Assembly (NCBI GenBank): GCA_036802945.1
Contig: DAIRVG010000024.1
Coordinates: 1-52,184, forward strand
Source of the DNA: Gp6-AA40 sp036802945
GTDB lineage: Bacteria > Acidobacteriota > Vicinamibacteria > Vicinamibacterales > UBA2999
Length of the DNA: 52,184 nucleotides
Direction: 5' to 3'
Shown: piece by piece, positions 32,554 to 40,883 of the stretch
Layout: each line of letters begins with the position of its first letter
Position numbering within the stretch: the stretch's first letter is position 1
Notes under the pieces: generated by a model
Databases searched by the model: none
Seen by the model: only the letters and a program-made list of their open reading frames with translations
What the model was told of the DNA's origin: nothing
Translations under genes and position numbers: made by a program

Positions 32554-33591
32554 ATGAAACCAACCGTCTCGCTAGGTATTCTGATCGCATGCTGGCTTAT
32601 CGCGCCTGCCCGCTTGCTCGGGCACCACTCCGGTTCTGAATATGACCGGAGCAGGGTCATCGAAGTCGAAGGCAAGCTTCTCGAAGTAGCCTGGCAAAAT
32701 CCCCACGTCCACTTCATGGTTCGATCCACGGACCGCGGCGGCAAGGTCATTACATGGGATATCGAAGCCAATTCCTTAAGCATCTTGCGGCGGACGAACG
32801 CCACGCCGGACAATCTCAAGGTTGGCGACACGATCAAGATTGCTGGCTCGCCCTCCGGACGCGCTCCGAACCGGATGTGGGCAACGAACGTGCTGTCTGC
32901 TGATGGTCGGGAAATTGTTCTAGGGCCGGAGATCAAACCTCGCTGGAAAACCTCCGTGACCGGAGCCACGACAACCTGGTTCGACGGAGGCAAGGCCTCA
33001 AACGGGAGCGCAGGAATATTTCGCGTGTGGAGTACGAAGCTCGATGATCCCGCCGAATTGTGGAGAGACGACTATCCACTGACTGAGGCCGCGAAGAAAG
33101 CGCGCGCTGCGTGGAACCCTATTACCGATACGGTTGCGCCCGGATGCGCGCCAAAAGGGCTGCCCACAATCATGGGGCAGCCGTATCCAATAGAATTCGT
33201 CAACAAGGGCGACACGATTCTCCTGCGCCTGGAGGAATATGACACGGTCCGGACCATCAACATGGCTCCCAATGCCAACCTAGATGCGCTGCCGGCGACC
33301 CTGCTCGGCCGTTCCAAAGGCCGCTGGGAAAACGACACGCTCGTCGTAACCACCAGCCGCATCGCGTGGCGTTACATCGATTCCTCGGGCATTCCTCAAG
33401 GCAATTCGTCGATGATCGTCGAGCGGTTCACTCCCACAAGGGACGGAACTCGCCTCGATTACACGATGACGATTACCGATCCGCAGACTTTCACCCGCTC
33501 CGTCGAGCTGAAACAATCATGGGTGTGGCGGCCTGGAGAAACTGTGAAGCCCTACAACTGCGTAGCGGAGAAGAAGCCAGCCCAGCGATAA
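32554..33591 (+). CDS. Fusion of DUF6152 domain with ADGKPDLQGIW-family C-terminal domain
   Basis: 345 residues from the ATG at 32554 (tgagagg upstream). Signal peptide MKPTVSLGILIACWLIAPAR. Residues 24-128 repeat the DUF6152 pattern of the gene at 18304: His24-His25 (GHHSGSEYD), WQNPHVHFMV with Asn-Pro-His at 49-51, and VITWDIEANSLSIL. Residues from about 200 match the second half of the family at 18719/19780: INMAPNANLDALPATLLG, GRWENDTLVVTTSRIAW, VERFTPTRDGTRLDYTMTI and a final PYNCVAEKK. The ADGKPDLQGIW part is missing. In the operon at 18.3-19.8 kb these are separate adjacent genes, so this is a natural fusion. Confidence 0.85.
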   Translation: MKPTVSLGILIACWLIAPARLLGHHSGSEYDRSRVIEVEGKLLEVAWQNPHVHFMVRSTDRGGKVITWDIEANSLSILRRTNATPDNLKVGDTIKIAGSPSGRAPNRMWATNVLSADGREIVLGPEIKPRWKTSVTGATTTWFDGGKASNGSAGIFRVWSTKLDDPAELWRDDYPLTEAAKKARAAWNPITDTVAPGCAPKGLPTIMGQPYPIEFVNKGDTILLRLEEYDTVRTINMAPNANLDALPATLLGRSKGRWENDTLVVTTSRIAWRYIDSSGIPQGNSSMIVERFTPTRDGTRLDYTMTITDPQTFTRSVELKQSWVWRPGETVKPYNCVAEKKPAQR

Positions 33592-33610
33592 TCTGATGCC
33601 CTCGACATTG

Positions 33611-33678
33611 GAGCCGGTGCGCCTTTTGTCCTGTACGTTCTTGCCGCGGGGCGCGCGGCTTCACTTGTAGCGTTAGCC
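33611..33678 (+). other. attC-like half site before the methyltransferase
   Basis: GTTAGCC at 33672-33678 (one mismatch to GTTRRRY) lies 9 bp before the ATG of the next gene. The arm agccggtgcgcc (33612-33623) pairs with ggcgcgcggct (33650-33660) with one extra base on one side. No good R'' box is seen to the left. Weak evidence by itself. Confidence 0.25.
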
Positions 33679-33687
33679 AGACAGAAC

Positions 33688-34374
33688 ATGGGAGAGGAAC
33701 AACTCCTCGAAAGCCAAGTGGCGTACTACCGTGCGCGAGCGCGGGAGTACGACGAGTGGTTCCTTCGCCAAGGTCGCTACGACCGAGGCCCAGAGCATCG
33801 AATCAGGTGGTTTGAGGAGCTTGCGGTCGTTGAGGCTGCACTTCGCGCGGATGTCCGAGACGCCAACGTGCTCGAAGTGGCTTGTGGAACTGGTCTTTGG
33901 ACCTGCCACTTGGCGGAGAGCAACACACGTGTCGTGGCCGTAGATGCCTCACCGGAAGCTCTTGCCATCAATCGGGAACGCGTTCGGTCCCGAAATGTTG
34001 AGTATGTCGAGGCCGACATTTTCTCGTGGAAGCCGACAGACACATTCGACGTGGTGTTCTTTTCGTTCTGGCTTTCGCACGTACCGCCCGGGCGCTTCGA
34101 CGCATTCTGGAGCAGCGTCAGATCAGCTCTCAGACCGGGCGGTCGGGCATTCTTCGTTGACAGCTTGCTCGAACAGTCATCGACAGCGCGGGACCATGGC
34201 CCACTCGACGAGTCTGGTGTGGTCAGACGCAGACTGAACGACGGACGCGAGTTCGAGATCGTGAAGGTGTTCTATGAGCCGGCGGGGCTAAAACAGCGCC
34301 TCTTGGAACGGGGCTGGATGGGTTCTGTTCAATCGACGGGAACGTTCTTCTTGCACGGTTCAATAACCCCATAA
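33688..34374 (+). CDS. Class I SAM-dependent methyltransferase
   Basis: 228 residues, no signal peptide, so cytoplasmic. Motif I is VLEVACGTGLW (61-71), the acidic end of strand 2 is Asp86 in VVAVDASPEAL, motif post-II is EADIFSW, and motif III is LRPGGRAFFVDS. The N-terminal YYRARAREYDEWF is common in small-molecule methyltransferases of the Methyltransf_25/11 type. Substrate unknown. It lies isolated between attC-like sequences (GTTAGCC just upstream, GGCTAAC to GTTATGC downstream), so it may be a captured cassette gene. The GC content looks somewhat lower than that of neighbouring genes. Confidence 0.88.
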   Translation: MGEEQLLESQVAYYRARAREYDEWFLRQGRYDRGPEHRIRWFEELAVVEAALRADVRDANVLEVACGTGLWTCHLAESNTRVVAVDASPEALAINRERVRSRNVEYVEADIFSWKPTDTFDVVFFSFWLSHVPPGRFDAFWSSVRSALRPGGRAFFVDSLLEQSSTARDHGPLDESGVVRRRLNDGREFEIVKVFYEPAGLKQRLLERGWMGSVQSTGTFFLHGSITP

Positions 34375-34691
34375 ACGGCGGAGACATGGGAAAAGCTGGC
34401 TAACTTCCGCATGCAGCCGTCGGCGCCGCCGCGTCGTTCCTGAACACCCGTCCGCACAGGGCTTCCAATGCGGTTCACCGCAGGCCTTTCGGCGTTATGC
34501 TGCGAGCCACACAGGAGACGCTGAACTCGCGCTTGCAGCCGGCGGTGCTCCGCATGATCATGAGGCGCCGCGACTGAGGCGCACGCGGCAAACGAATTGA
34601 GAGGGCACAAATCGTGTCCTTCGAGACCTTCGTGGTTTAAGCCGTCTTTGTGTCCTACGGCATCAGCGGTCGAAAGAAAAGGAGCTCGATC
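34375..34691. other. Intergenic region after the methyltransferase
   Basis: Besides the attC-like sequence it holds a partial direct repeat of tgcagccg-cggcg (near 34412 and 34534) and a family B right arm (cgtgtccttcgagaccttcg, tggttt; 34612-34638) just before the next gene. No gene seen. Confidence 0.5.
34398..34500 (+). mobile_element. attC-like sequence after the methyltransferase
   Basis: GGCTAAC (34398-34404, one mismatch to RYYYAAC) begins 24 bp after the stop, and GTTATGC (34494-34500, one mismatch to GTTRRRY) ends the segment. GTTATGC is a variant seen in environmental attC sites. The inner arms pair only partly (gcatgcagcc against the complement of caccgcaggc). The 103-bp length is in range. 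Lower confidence than the site at 1918-2013. Confidence 0.35.
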
Positions 34692-36611
34692 ATGAAACGG
34701 GGTCCAGCGGAGCGTAATCGTCGGCGCACGGGTATCTTGGTCGCCGCCCTGATCGCGACGGGCTTCCTCCGGATCGCTCCAGCGCAGGTGCCGCTCCAGG
34801 ATCAGCAGCCAGCGGGATCAGCGTTGCGACCGGCAGTGATGGGTCCTTCAGGCGGCGTGTCCACAGGTCACCCGCTGACGACCGCTGCCGCATTCGGAAT
34901 CCTGCTGAAGGGCGGGAACGCGTTCGATGCGGGGGTGGCCTCGCTGCTCGCTGGCGGCGTACTCGAGCAGGACCTCTACAGTCTCGGCGGTGAAGCGCTG
35001 GTGCTCGTGTATCCGAAGAAGGAAGCGAAAGTCACATCGATCGTCGGACAGGGCTGGGCGCCGCACGCGGTGGACGTGGACTGGTACCTCACGCGTCAGA
35101 AGAACCTTCTGGGCGCAGGACTCGATCCCGCGGTCGTACCGGGCGCACTGCATGCCGCTCTCACAGTGCTCGAACGATGGGGCACGATGAGTTTTGAAGA
35201 CGTCGCGGCTCCAGCGATCGGCTACGCGGAGGGCGGCTTTCCGGTGCGGCCGAGCACGGCGCGCGCGATTCAAAACGAGCTCGAGTTCATCGCGCGCTGG
35301 CCAACCAATAAGACCTATTGGCTCAAGCCCGATGGATCGCTTTACAAGGCGGGCGAGACGATCAAGCTGCCGGCGACTGCCAGAACGTTGCGCCGCATGG
35401 TCGAGGCCGAACGCGCGGCGAAGGCCCGCGGACGCTCAGCCGGCATCATCGCGGCGCGCGATCGGTTCTACAAGGGTGACATTGCCCGCGAGATGGTGAA
35501 GTTCCTGCGCGAGCACAATGCGCCATTCGACGAACGTGACTTCGCCGAGTACTTCGCACGGGTCGAAGAGCCGGCGCGGACGACCTACCGTGGCTACACC
35601 GTGTACAAACACGGGTTCGGCAGTCAGGGTCCCGTGCTCCTGCAGACACTCAACATCCTGGAGCAGTTCGATCTCCACACGATGGGCTATGCGAGCGCCG
35701 ACTACCTCCACACGATTGTCGAGGCGATGAAGCTCGCGTACGCGGACCGCGATTCGTACTACGCGGACCCGGCCTTCGTGAAGGTACCGTCCGAAGGGCT
35801 TCTCTCGAAAGCGTACGCGAAGGAGCGCGCCGCGCTCATCGATCGGACGCGTGCGTCGACGACGTTCGTGGCCGGCGATCCTCTCCGCTTCGACTCTCAG
35901 GTGAAGGTGTGGCCGTACTGGAAGGCCGACGTACGCGCGAGCGCGACGTCGGCGCGTGCCGGATCCGATCCTTTACTCCTGTCGTCACTCGGACAGGACT
36001 CCGCTGGCGTGTCGAAGGACACCACGCACATGGCGGTCATCGACAAGGACGGCAACATCTTCGACGTGACCCCGAGTGGCGGTTGGGTGACCGGCGCGGT
36101 GATTCTCGGCGATACAGGCATCGGCATGAGCGTTCGCGGCGAACAGTTCTGGCTGGACAAGACGAGGGCGAACCAGATTCGCCCGCACGCGCGCCCGCGC
36201 TACACGCTGACACCAAGTCTGGTCTTCAAGGGTGACACGCCGATGATGGCGCTCGGCACGCCGGGTGGCGATAACCAGGATCAGACGATCCTGCAGGCGC
36301 TCTTGAGCGTGGTGGAGTTCTGGGACGACTGGTATCCGAACCTGCATGCCGCGCTCGAGCGGCCCCGTGTCCAGACACTGCATTTCTATGGTTCGTTCTG
36401 GCCACACGAACCAGGGTTCAACAAGCTCAACGTCGAGGCCACGGTACCAGATGCGGTGTACAACGAGCTTCGAGCGCGTGGCCACAACGTCAGCCGACTC
36501 CGGCCATTTGGCATGTCCGGCTGCGCCACGGCCGTGATGATTGATCCCGCGACTGGCAATCGATTCGCCGCGGCGGATCCGCGCCGTGACTGCTATGCGA
36601 TGGCGTACTGA
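34692..36611 (+). CDS. Gamma-glutamyltransferase family protein, exported
   Basis: 639 residues from the ATG at 34692 (aaaggag upstream; signal GILVAALIATGFLRIAPAQ). The Ntn-hydrolase arrangement is complete: large-subunit start GGVSTGHPLTTAAAFGILLK with GGNAFDAGVAS, and the autocleavage site KDTTHMAVID, where Thr444 would become the nucleophile of the small subunit. GTPGGDNQDQTILQALLSVV is the usual small-subunit core. Such enzymes cleave or transfer gamma-glutamyl groups (glutathione) or act as acylases in the periplasm. The serine hydrolase gene starts 12 bp after the stop. Confidence 0.92.
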   Translation: MKRGPAERNRRRTGILVAALIATGFLRIAPAQVPLQDQQPAGSALRPAVMGPSGGVSTGHPLTTAAAFGILLKGGNAFDAGVASLLAGGVLEQDLYSLGGEALVLVYPKKEAKVTSIVGQGWAPHAVDVDWYLTRQKNLLGAGLDPAVVPGALHAALTVLERWGTMSFEDVAAPAIGYAEGGFPVRPSTARAIQNELEFIARWPTNKTYWLKPDGSLYKAGETIKLPATARTLRRMVEAERAAKARGRSAGIIAARDRFYKGDIAREMVKFLREHNAPFDERDFAEYFARVEEPARTTYRGYTVYKHGFGSQGPVLLQTLNILEQFDLHTMGYASADYLHTIVEAMKLAYADRDSYYADPAFVKVPSEGLLSKAYAKERAALIDRTRASTTFVAGDPLRFDSQVKVWPYWKADVRASATSARAGSDPLLLSSLGQDSAGVSKDTTHMAVIDKDGNIFDVTPSGGWVTGAVILGDTGIGMSVRGEQFWLDKTRANQIRPHARPRYTLTPSLVFKGDTPMMALGTPGGDNQDQTILQALLSVVEFWDDWYPNLHAALERPRVQTLHFYGSFWPHEPGFNKLNVEATVPDAVYNELRARGHNVSRLRPFGMSGCATAVMIDPATGNRFAAADPRRDCYAMAY

Positions 36612-36623
36612 GGAGCACCTCAG

Positions 36624-37883
36624 GTGATCTCGCCGCGCAGGTGTTTGAGCGCGCTGTTGCGTCGCACGAGCGCGCTCCTCGCGATCCTGCTGTTGGGCGC
36701 CTGTACCGCCCGGTCGGCTGGGTTGCCGACCCTCGACGTCGGTGGCGCCGCGGCGATCGACCGCATGTTTCAGGCGGCCGTCGACAAGGGAGAGATCCCA
36801 GGCGTCGTGGCAGCCGTCACGAACAAGGATCGGATTCTCTATCTCAAGGCCTTCGGCAAGCAGGACATTGCCAAGAGCATCCCGATGTCAACGGACACGC
36901 TGTTCCGCATCGCCTCAATGACGAAGCCCGTCACGTCGGTGGGGATCATGATGCTCTACGAGGAAGGCAAGCTCCGGCTCGACGATCCGGCAGGAGACTA
37001 CCTGCCGGCATACAGGGGCCGGGAAGTGATAGCCACGTTCAACGAGAGGGACGCGACCTACACGACGCGGCCGGCCACGGGTGAGATAACTCTCCGACAC
37101 CTGCTGACTCACACGTCCGGGCTGAGTTATCCGTTTGCCAGTCACACTGTCCTCGCGATTCAAACGAAGACCGGCAAGGATCCGAGGGAGCTCCCGCTGT
37201 TGTTCGATCCGGGGACGAAATGGAACTACTCGCCTGCCACCGGGGTTCTCGGCGACATTGTCGGCAAGCTGTCCGGCCAGTCGCTCGAAGAATGGGACCA
37301 GGCAAGAATCTTTCGTCCGCTGGGAATGGTCGACACGACCTACACGCCCGCTCCAGAGAAGGCCGAGCGGCTTGCCACCATTCACCAGCGGGAAGAGACC
37401 GGGCTGGTCGAGAATCCGAACCCACCTCAATACACGCCGGACGTGAGAGGCGACGGCGGGCTGGTCTCAACCGCCTCCGACTATGCGGCGTTCGTGCAAA
37501 TGTTCCAGAACGAGGGAAGCTGGCACGGCAAACAGTTGCTCAAGCCGGACACCGTGCGTTTGATGACGAGCAACCAGATTGGCTCGGTCGTCGTCGACAC
37601 GATGCCGGCCGCCCTACCGCGCCGATCCGCTCCATTCCCGTTCGGAGCAGGCGAGGATAAGTTCGGCTTGGGTTTCCAGATCACCGTGACAGACGGTACA
37701 CGCGGACACGAGCGAGGCGCCGGAAGCTATACCTGGGCAGGGATCAACAACACGCATTTCTGGGTGGATCCAAAAAACGGAATTGGCGTCGTGATCCTCA
37801 CGCAGGTGCTGCCGTTTTATAACGCCACCAGCATGGACGTCATCAAGCGGTTCGAGCGATTGATCTACGAGAACCTGCGGTGA
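36624..37883 (+). CDS. Serine hydrolase lipoprotein, class C beta-lactamase family
   Basis: 419 residues starting at GTG with gaggag upstream. The signal ends in a lipobox (LLLGAC, Cys27), so it is probably a lipoprotein. The catalytic motif SMTK (Ser98-Lys101) is followed by the second motif WNYSPATGVLG and the family blocks LRHLLTHTSGLSYPF and GDGGLVSTASDYAAFVQMF. The C-terminal KTG-like motif is not clear: the expected place reads RGAGSYTWAGINNTHFWVD. The GxYTWGG-like stretch places it with EstB-type esterases and D-aminopeptidase-like members rather than true beta-lactamases. Between the gamma-glutamyltransferase and lipocalin-like genes. Confidence 0.9.
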   Translation: MISPRRCLSALLRRTSALLAILLLGACTARSAGLPTLDVGGAAAIDRMFQAAVDKGEIPGVVAAVTNKDRILYLKAFGKQDIAKSIPMSTDTLFRIASMTKPVTSVGIMMLYEEGKLRLDDPAGDYLPAYRGREVIATFNERDATYTTRPATGEITLRHLLTHTSGLSYPFASHTVLAIQTKTGKDPRELPLLFDPGTKWNYSPATGVLGDIVGKLSGQSLEEWDQARIFRPLGMVDTTYTPAPEKAERLATIHQREETGLVENPNPPQYTPDVRGDGGLVSTASDYAAFVQMFQNEGSWHGKQLLKPDTVRLMTSNQIGSVVVDTMPAALPRRSAPFPFGAGEDKFGLGFQITVTDGTRGHERGAGSYTWAGINNTHFWVDPKNGIGVVILTQVLPFYNATSMDVIKRFERLIYENLR

Positions 37884-37945
37884 GCGACTCGGCGCCGCGG
37901 AACCGCGAAAGGGTCGACCGCCAACATGCCTCATCGGAGTACGAC

Positions 37946-38410
37946 ATGCGAATGATCAGAGCACTTGGCGTGACGTTTCTCGCTGTCATTCTTATCACCC
38001 AGGCGGGGGCTCGCAGCGCCAGCAGCCAGACGGCTCCTGCAGGCGAGGAAGCGAAGCGTTTCATCGGAACATGGCGGCTCATCTCGGATTCGTCTACCGG
38101 GATGATGATCTACGACGGCCTTGGGAACATGGCGGCGCAGGTCATGCCCAACCGCGCACGCCCGAAGTACGCCGGGGCGCAGCCCACACCCGACGAGGCG
38201 AAGGAAGCCATCACCGGATATCTCGCGTATTTCGGCACCTACACGGTCGACGAACACGCGCACACGATCACGCACCATCGCAAGGCCAATATCAATCCCG
38301 GCCAGGTTGGCGACGATGCCGTGCGGCGATACGAGTTCGCGCCGGGTGACCGGGTCATCCTCACGCCCGTTGATAGTGGGAACCGAATAATCTGGGAGCG
38401 CGCCAAATAA
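37946..38410 (+). CDS. Lipocalin-like domain protein, exported
   Basis: 154 residues from the ATG at 37946, preferred because it gives a clean signal peptide (IRALGVTFLAVILITQAGA); a GTG at 37880 overlaps the previous stop (GTGA) and is an alternative. FIGTWRLISDSSTGMMIYDG is the lipocalin-like family (PF13924) start, followed by YLAYFGTYTVDEHAHTITHH and YEFAPGDRVILTP. Members are small beta barrels that bind hydrophobic ligands; none is known for this protein. Downstream of the serine hydrolase by about 60 bp. Confidence 0.82.
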   Translation: MRMIRALGVTFLAVILITQAGARSASSQTAPAGEEAKRFIGTWRLISDSSTGMMIYDGLGNMAAQVMPNRARPKYAGAQPTPDEAKEAITGYLAYFGTYTVDEHAHTITHHRKANINPGQVGDDAVRRYEFAPGDRVILTPVDSGNRIIWERAK

Positions 38411-38485
38411 GAAACATTGCGCGGCTATGGTTTGACTCGACGTCAATCCACCCGACAGTATTGCCAACACGCGGAGGATTACAAA

Positions 38486-38928
38486 GTGTACTCACGCATT
38501 TCGATCGGCATAGCGGCTGCGACATTCTGTTTCGTGCTTTCTACCCCGCTGCACGCACAGGTGTTCATCAAAGGCGAGCGTCCGCAGCAGCGCGGCTACT
38601 CGCTCGCGGTGATCACCGAGGGCGGTAAGACCGTGTGGCTGGGGGGGCAGATAGCTACCGCGGACGACTCGGGCAAGTCGCTCGCCGGCGACTTCGAAGG
38701 TCAAGTGCGGCAGATATTCAAGCTCCTCAACGCCACTCTCGAAAAAGCGGGTGGCAAGCTCAGCGACATGGTTCAGATGACTGTGTTCATTACGGACGTT
38801 CGCTATGGCGACCGCCTCACGGAGATTCGCAGAGAGATATTCGGTGACAATTTCCCGGGCAGTGCGCTCATTACGATCACCGCGTTGGCCAACCCCGACG
38901 CAAAGATCGAGATTCAAGGCTACGCCGT
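38486..38928 (+). CDS. RidA/YjgF-family protein, exported, cut by gap
   Basis: 148 residues visible from the GTG at 38486 (ggagg at 38473-38477). Signal peptide GIAAATFCFVLSTPLHAQ, which is unusual because RidA is normally cytosolic. Family blocks are VWLGGQIATADDSGKSLAG, LLNATLEKAGGKLSDMVQMT and VFITDVRYGDRLTEIRREIF. The Arg needed for enamine/imine deamination in RidA (before Ser in FPARS) is Gly here (NFPGSALITI), so it resembles the Rid subfamilies without deaminase activity. The visible end IEIQGYAV is close to the normal C-terminus, so only a few residues fall in the gap at 38929. Confidence 0.85.
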
Positions 38929-39028
38929 NNNNNNNNNNNNNNNNNNNNNNNNNNNNNNNNNNNNNNNNNNNNNNNNNNNNNNNNNNNNNNNNNNNNNNNN
39001 NNNNNNNNNNNNNNNNNNNNNNNNNNNN
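38929..39028. other. Assembly gap (100 N)
   Basis: Lies between the end of the RidA-like gene and the start of the DUF1800 gene. The missing DNA must hold the last codons of the first and the start and signal of the second, so the true gap may be larger than 100 bp. Confidence 0.98.
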
Positions 39029-40791
39029 CGTCGGCCATCCTCTCCGCGGGCCAGACCTCCGGCGCCGGACCCGGCGCCTGGGCCGGCGATCTCTCGCCCA
39101 TTCCCCCATCCGAGTGGAGCTACGACCGCGCGGCGCACCTGCTCGAGCGCGCCGGCTTCGGCGCGACGCCCGAAGAGATCGCGCGGTTCGCCGCGATGAC
39201 GCCGGCAGGTGCCGCCGACGCTCTGGTTGACTACGACGCGATTGACGATCGCGGCCACCCACCGTTCGAGGAGTCGGGAATCTGGGACGCGGGCATGGAT
39301 CCGTTTCCGCCAAGCCGTGCCGAGGCCGTGCGGATTGCGCGCGAGCATGGTGAAGGGCTCGGCGAAAAATTCCTCCCGGAAGGGACGCCGCGGCGCCTCC
39401 AGCCGATCGTCGACAAGTTCTTCTACAGCCTGATCGCCAACAACATCGAGACGCAGCGGCTCGGCCTCTGGTGGGCCAACCGCATGCTGACGAGCAAGCG
39501 CCCCCTCGAGGAGAAGCTCACGCTCTTCTGGCACGGTCACTTCGCGACCGGCGAGAACAAGGTGCGCGACTACCGGATGATGCTTCGGCAGAACCAGATG
39601 TTCCGCCGGAACGCTTCAGGCAGTTTCCGCGATCTGCTGATCGGGATCCTGAAGGATCCCGCGATGCTCGTGTATCTCGACAACGGCGAGAACGTGAAGC
39701 AGCACCCCAACGAGAATTTCGGCCGCGAGCTCCTTGAACTCTTCACGATGGGCGTAGGCAACTATTCCGAGCACGATGTTCGCGAGGCTGCGCGCGCGTT
39801 CACCGGCTGGACCAACGACGTGCTGGCGTTCAAGTTCGACGCCGATCAACACGACTTCACCCAGAAGACGTTCCTCGCGCGAACCGGCCCGCTCGACGGC
39901 GAGGACATCATCGATACGATCCTCGCGCAGCCGGTCACCGGCGAGTTCGTCGCTGCGAAGGTCTATCGGTATTTCGTACGCGAGGAGGTCGCCGCAACAG
40001 TCCGCGCCGATCTAGGGCGTACGTTCCGCACCAGCGGGTACCGGATGAAGCCGCTGCTGAAGCGAATCTTCCTGTCGAAGGACTTCTACAGCCCGCAATC
40101 CTACGCAACACAGATCAAGAGCCCGGTACACCTTGTCGTCTCCACTTACAGAAAACTGGGTTTGCACGAGATGCCGACGATCCCCGACTTCGGCCGCATG
40201 ACTGCCGGTCTTGGGCAGGCGTTGTTCGACCCGCCGAACGTGGCAGGCTGGGCGGGTGGGCGAACGTGGATCACGCCGTCGACGTTCCTCCAGCGCGGCA
40301 ACCTGTTCCGCGACGTGCTGTTCCCGGACGTCAAGAGCTTCCGTGCGCCCGATCGATCGATGTCGCCAACCGACGAGCGCGTCGGGCAGCGGCTGGCTAA
40401 AGGCATGAACATCACGGAAGCCACGCGCGAAGGAGACGCCGAGTCGAACATGATGATCGACCGGGATGAGGACTACAACACGCGCTACGGCGGGTACGCG
40501 GGAAACGTCCTGGCTTTCAAGCGGACGAAATTGATTCCCAGGAACACCGCCGCGCTCGATCTCACGACGATGGTCATCTCGGCGCGCGCCGGCACGGCGG
40601 ACCAGGTCGTCGATCACTTCGTCCACCGGTTCCTTCGCGTCCCGCTTGCGGAAACGGATCGAGCGGCGCTCGTCAGCTTCCTTCGCGCGAAGCTCGGGTC
40701 GTCCACCATTCAACCGGGCGCGAAGCTCGAAGACGCGCTTCGGGAGCTGCTGTATCTCGTGCTCAGCACACCGGAGTATCAACTCGGATAG
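39029..40791 (+). CDS. DUF1800 protein, 5' end lost in gap
   Basis: About 586 visible residues, open from the gap edge. The N-terminal family motif is AAHLLERAGFGATPEEIARF, then QRLGLWWANRMLTSKRPLEE, KLTLFWHGHFATGENKV, NENFGRELLELFTMGVGNYS and VREAARAFTGWT. Later YRYFVREE, LKRIFLSKDFYSP and LFDPPNVAGWAGG complete the DUF1800 pattern. Function is not established, but the gene nearly always stands before a DUF1501 gene, as here. The ATG at 39196 is internal and is not the start. The stop at 40789-40791 runs directly into the G-rich repeat. Confidence 0.92.
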
Positions 40792-40869
40792 GGGTTAGGG
40801 GTCAGGGGTCAGGGGTCAGGGGTTAGGGGTACTTGGGATTTGGAACTTGGGATTTGGGATTTGGGATTT
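40791..40869 (+). repeat. G-rich tandem repeats, G-quadruplex prone
   Basis: Six runs of four G separated by TTA or TCA fill 40791-40829 (ggggttaggggtcagggg and so on). They are followed by four ttgggat-type units at 40834-40869. The first array meets the usual four-run G-quadruplex pattern on the coding strand, so it would fold in the mRNA between the DUF1800 and DUF1501 genes. The ribosome site of the next gene (gagg, 40871-40880) starts just after it. Confidence 0.85.
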
Positions 40870-40883
40870 AGAGGAAGAGGCTT

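Noticed and set aside
36624..37883. True class C beta-lactamase
   Set aside because: The SxxK motif is present, but no clear KTG motif is found and the Tyr motif reads YSP, as in esterase or peptidase members.
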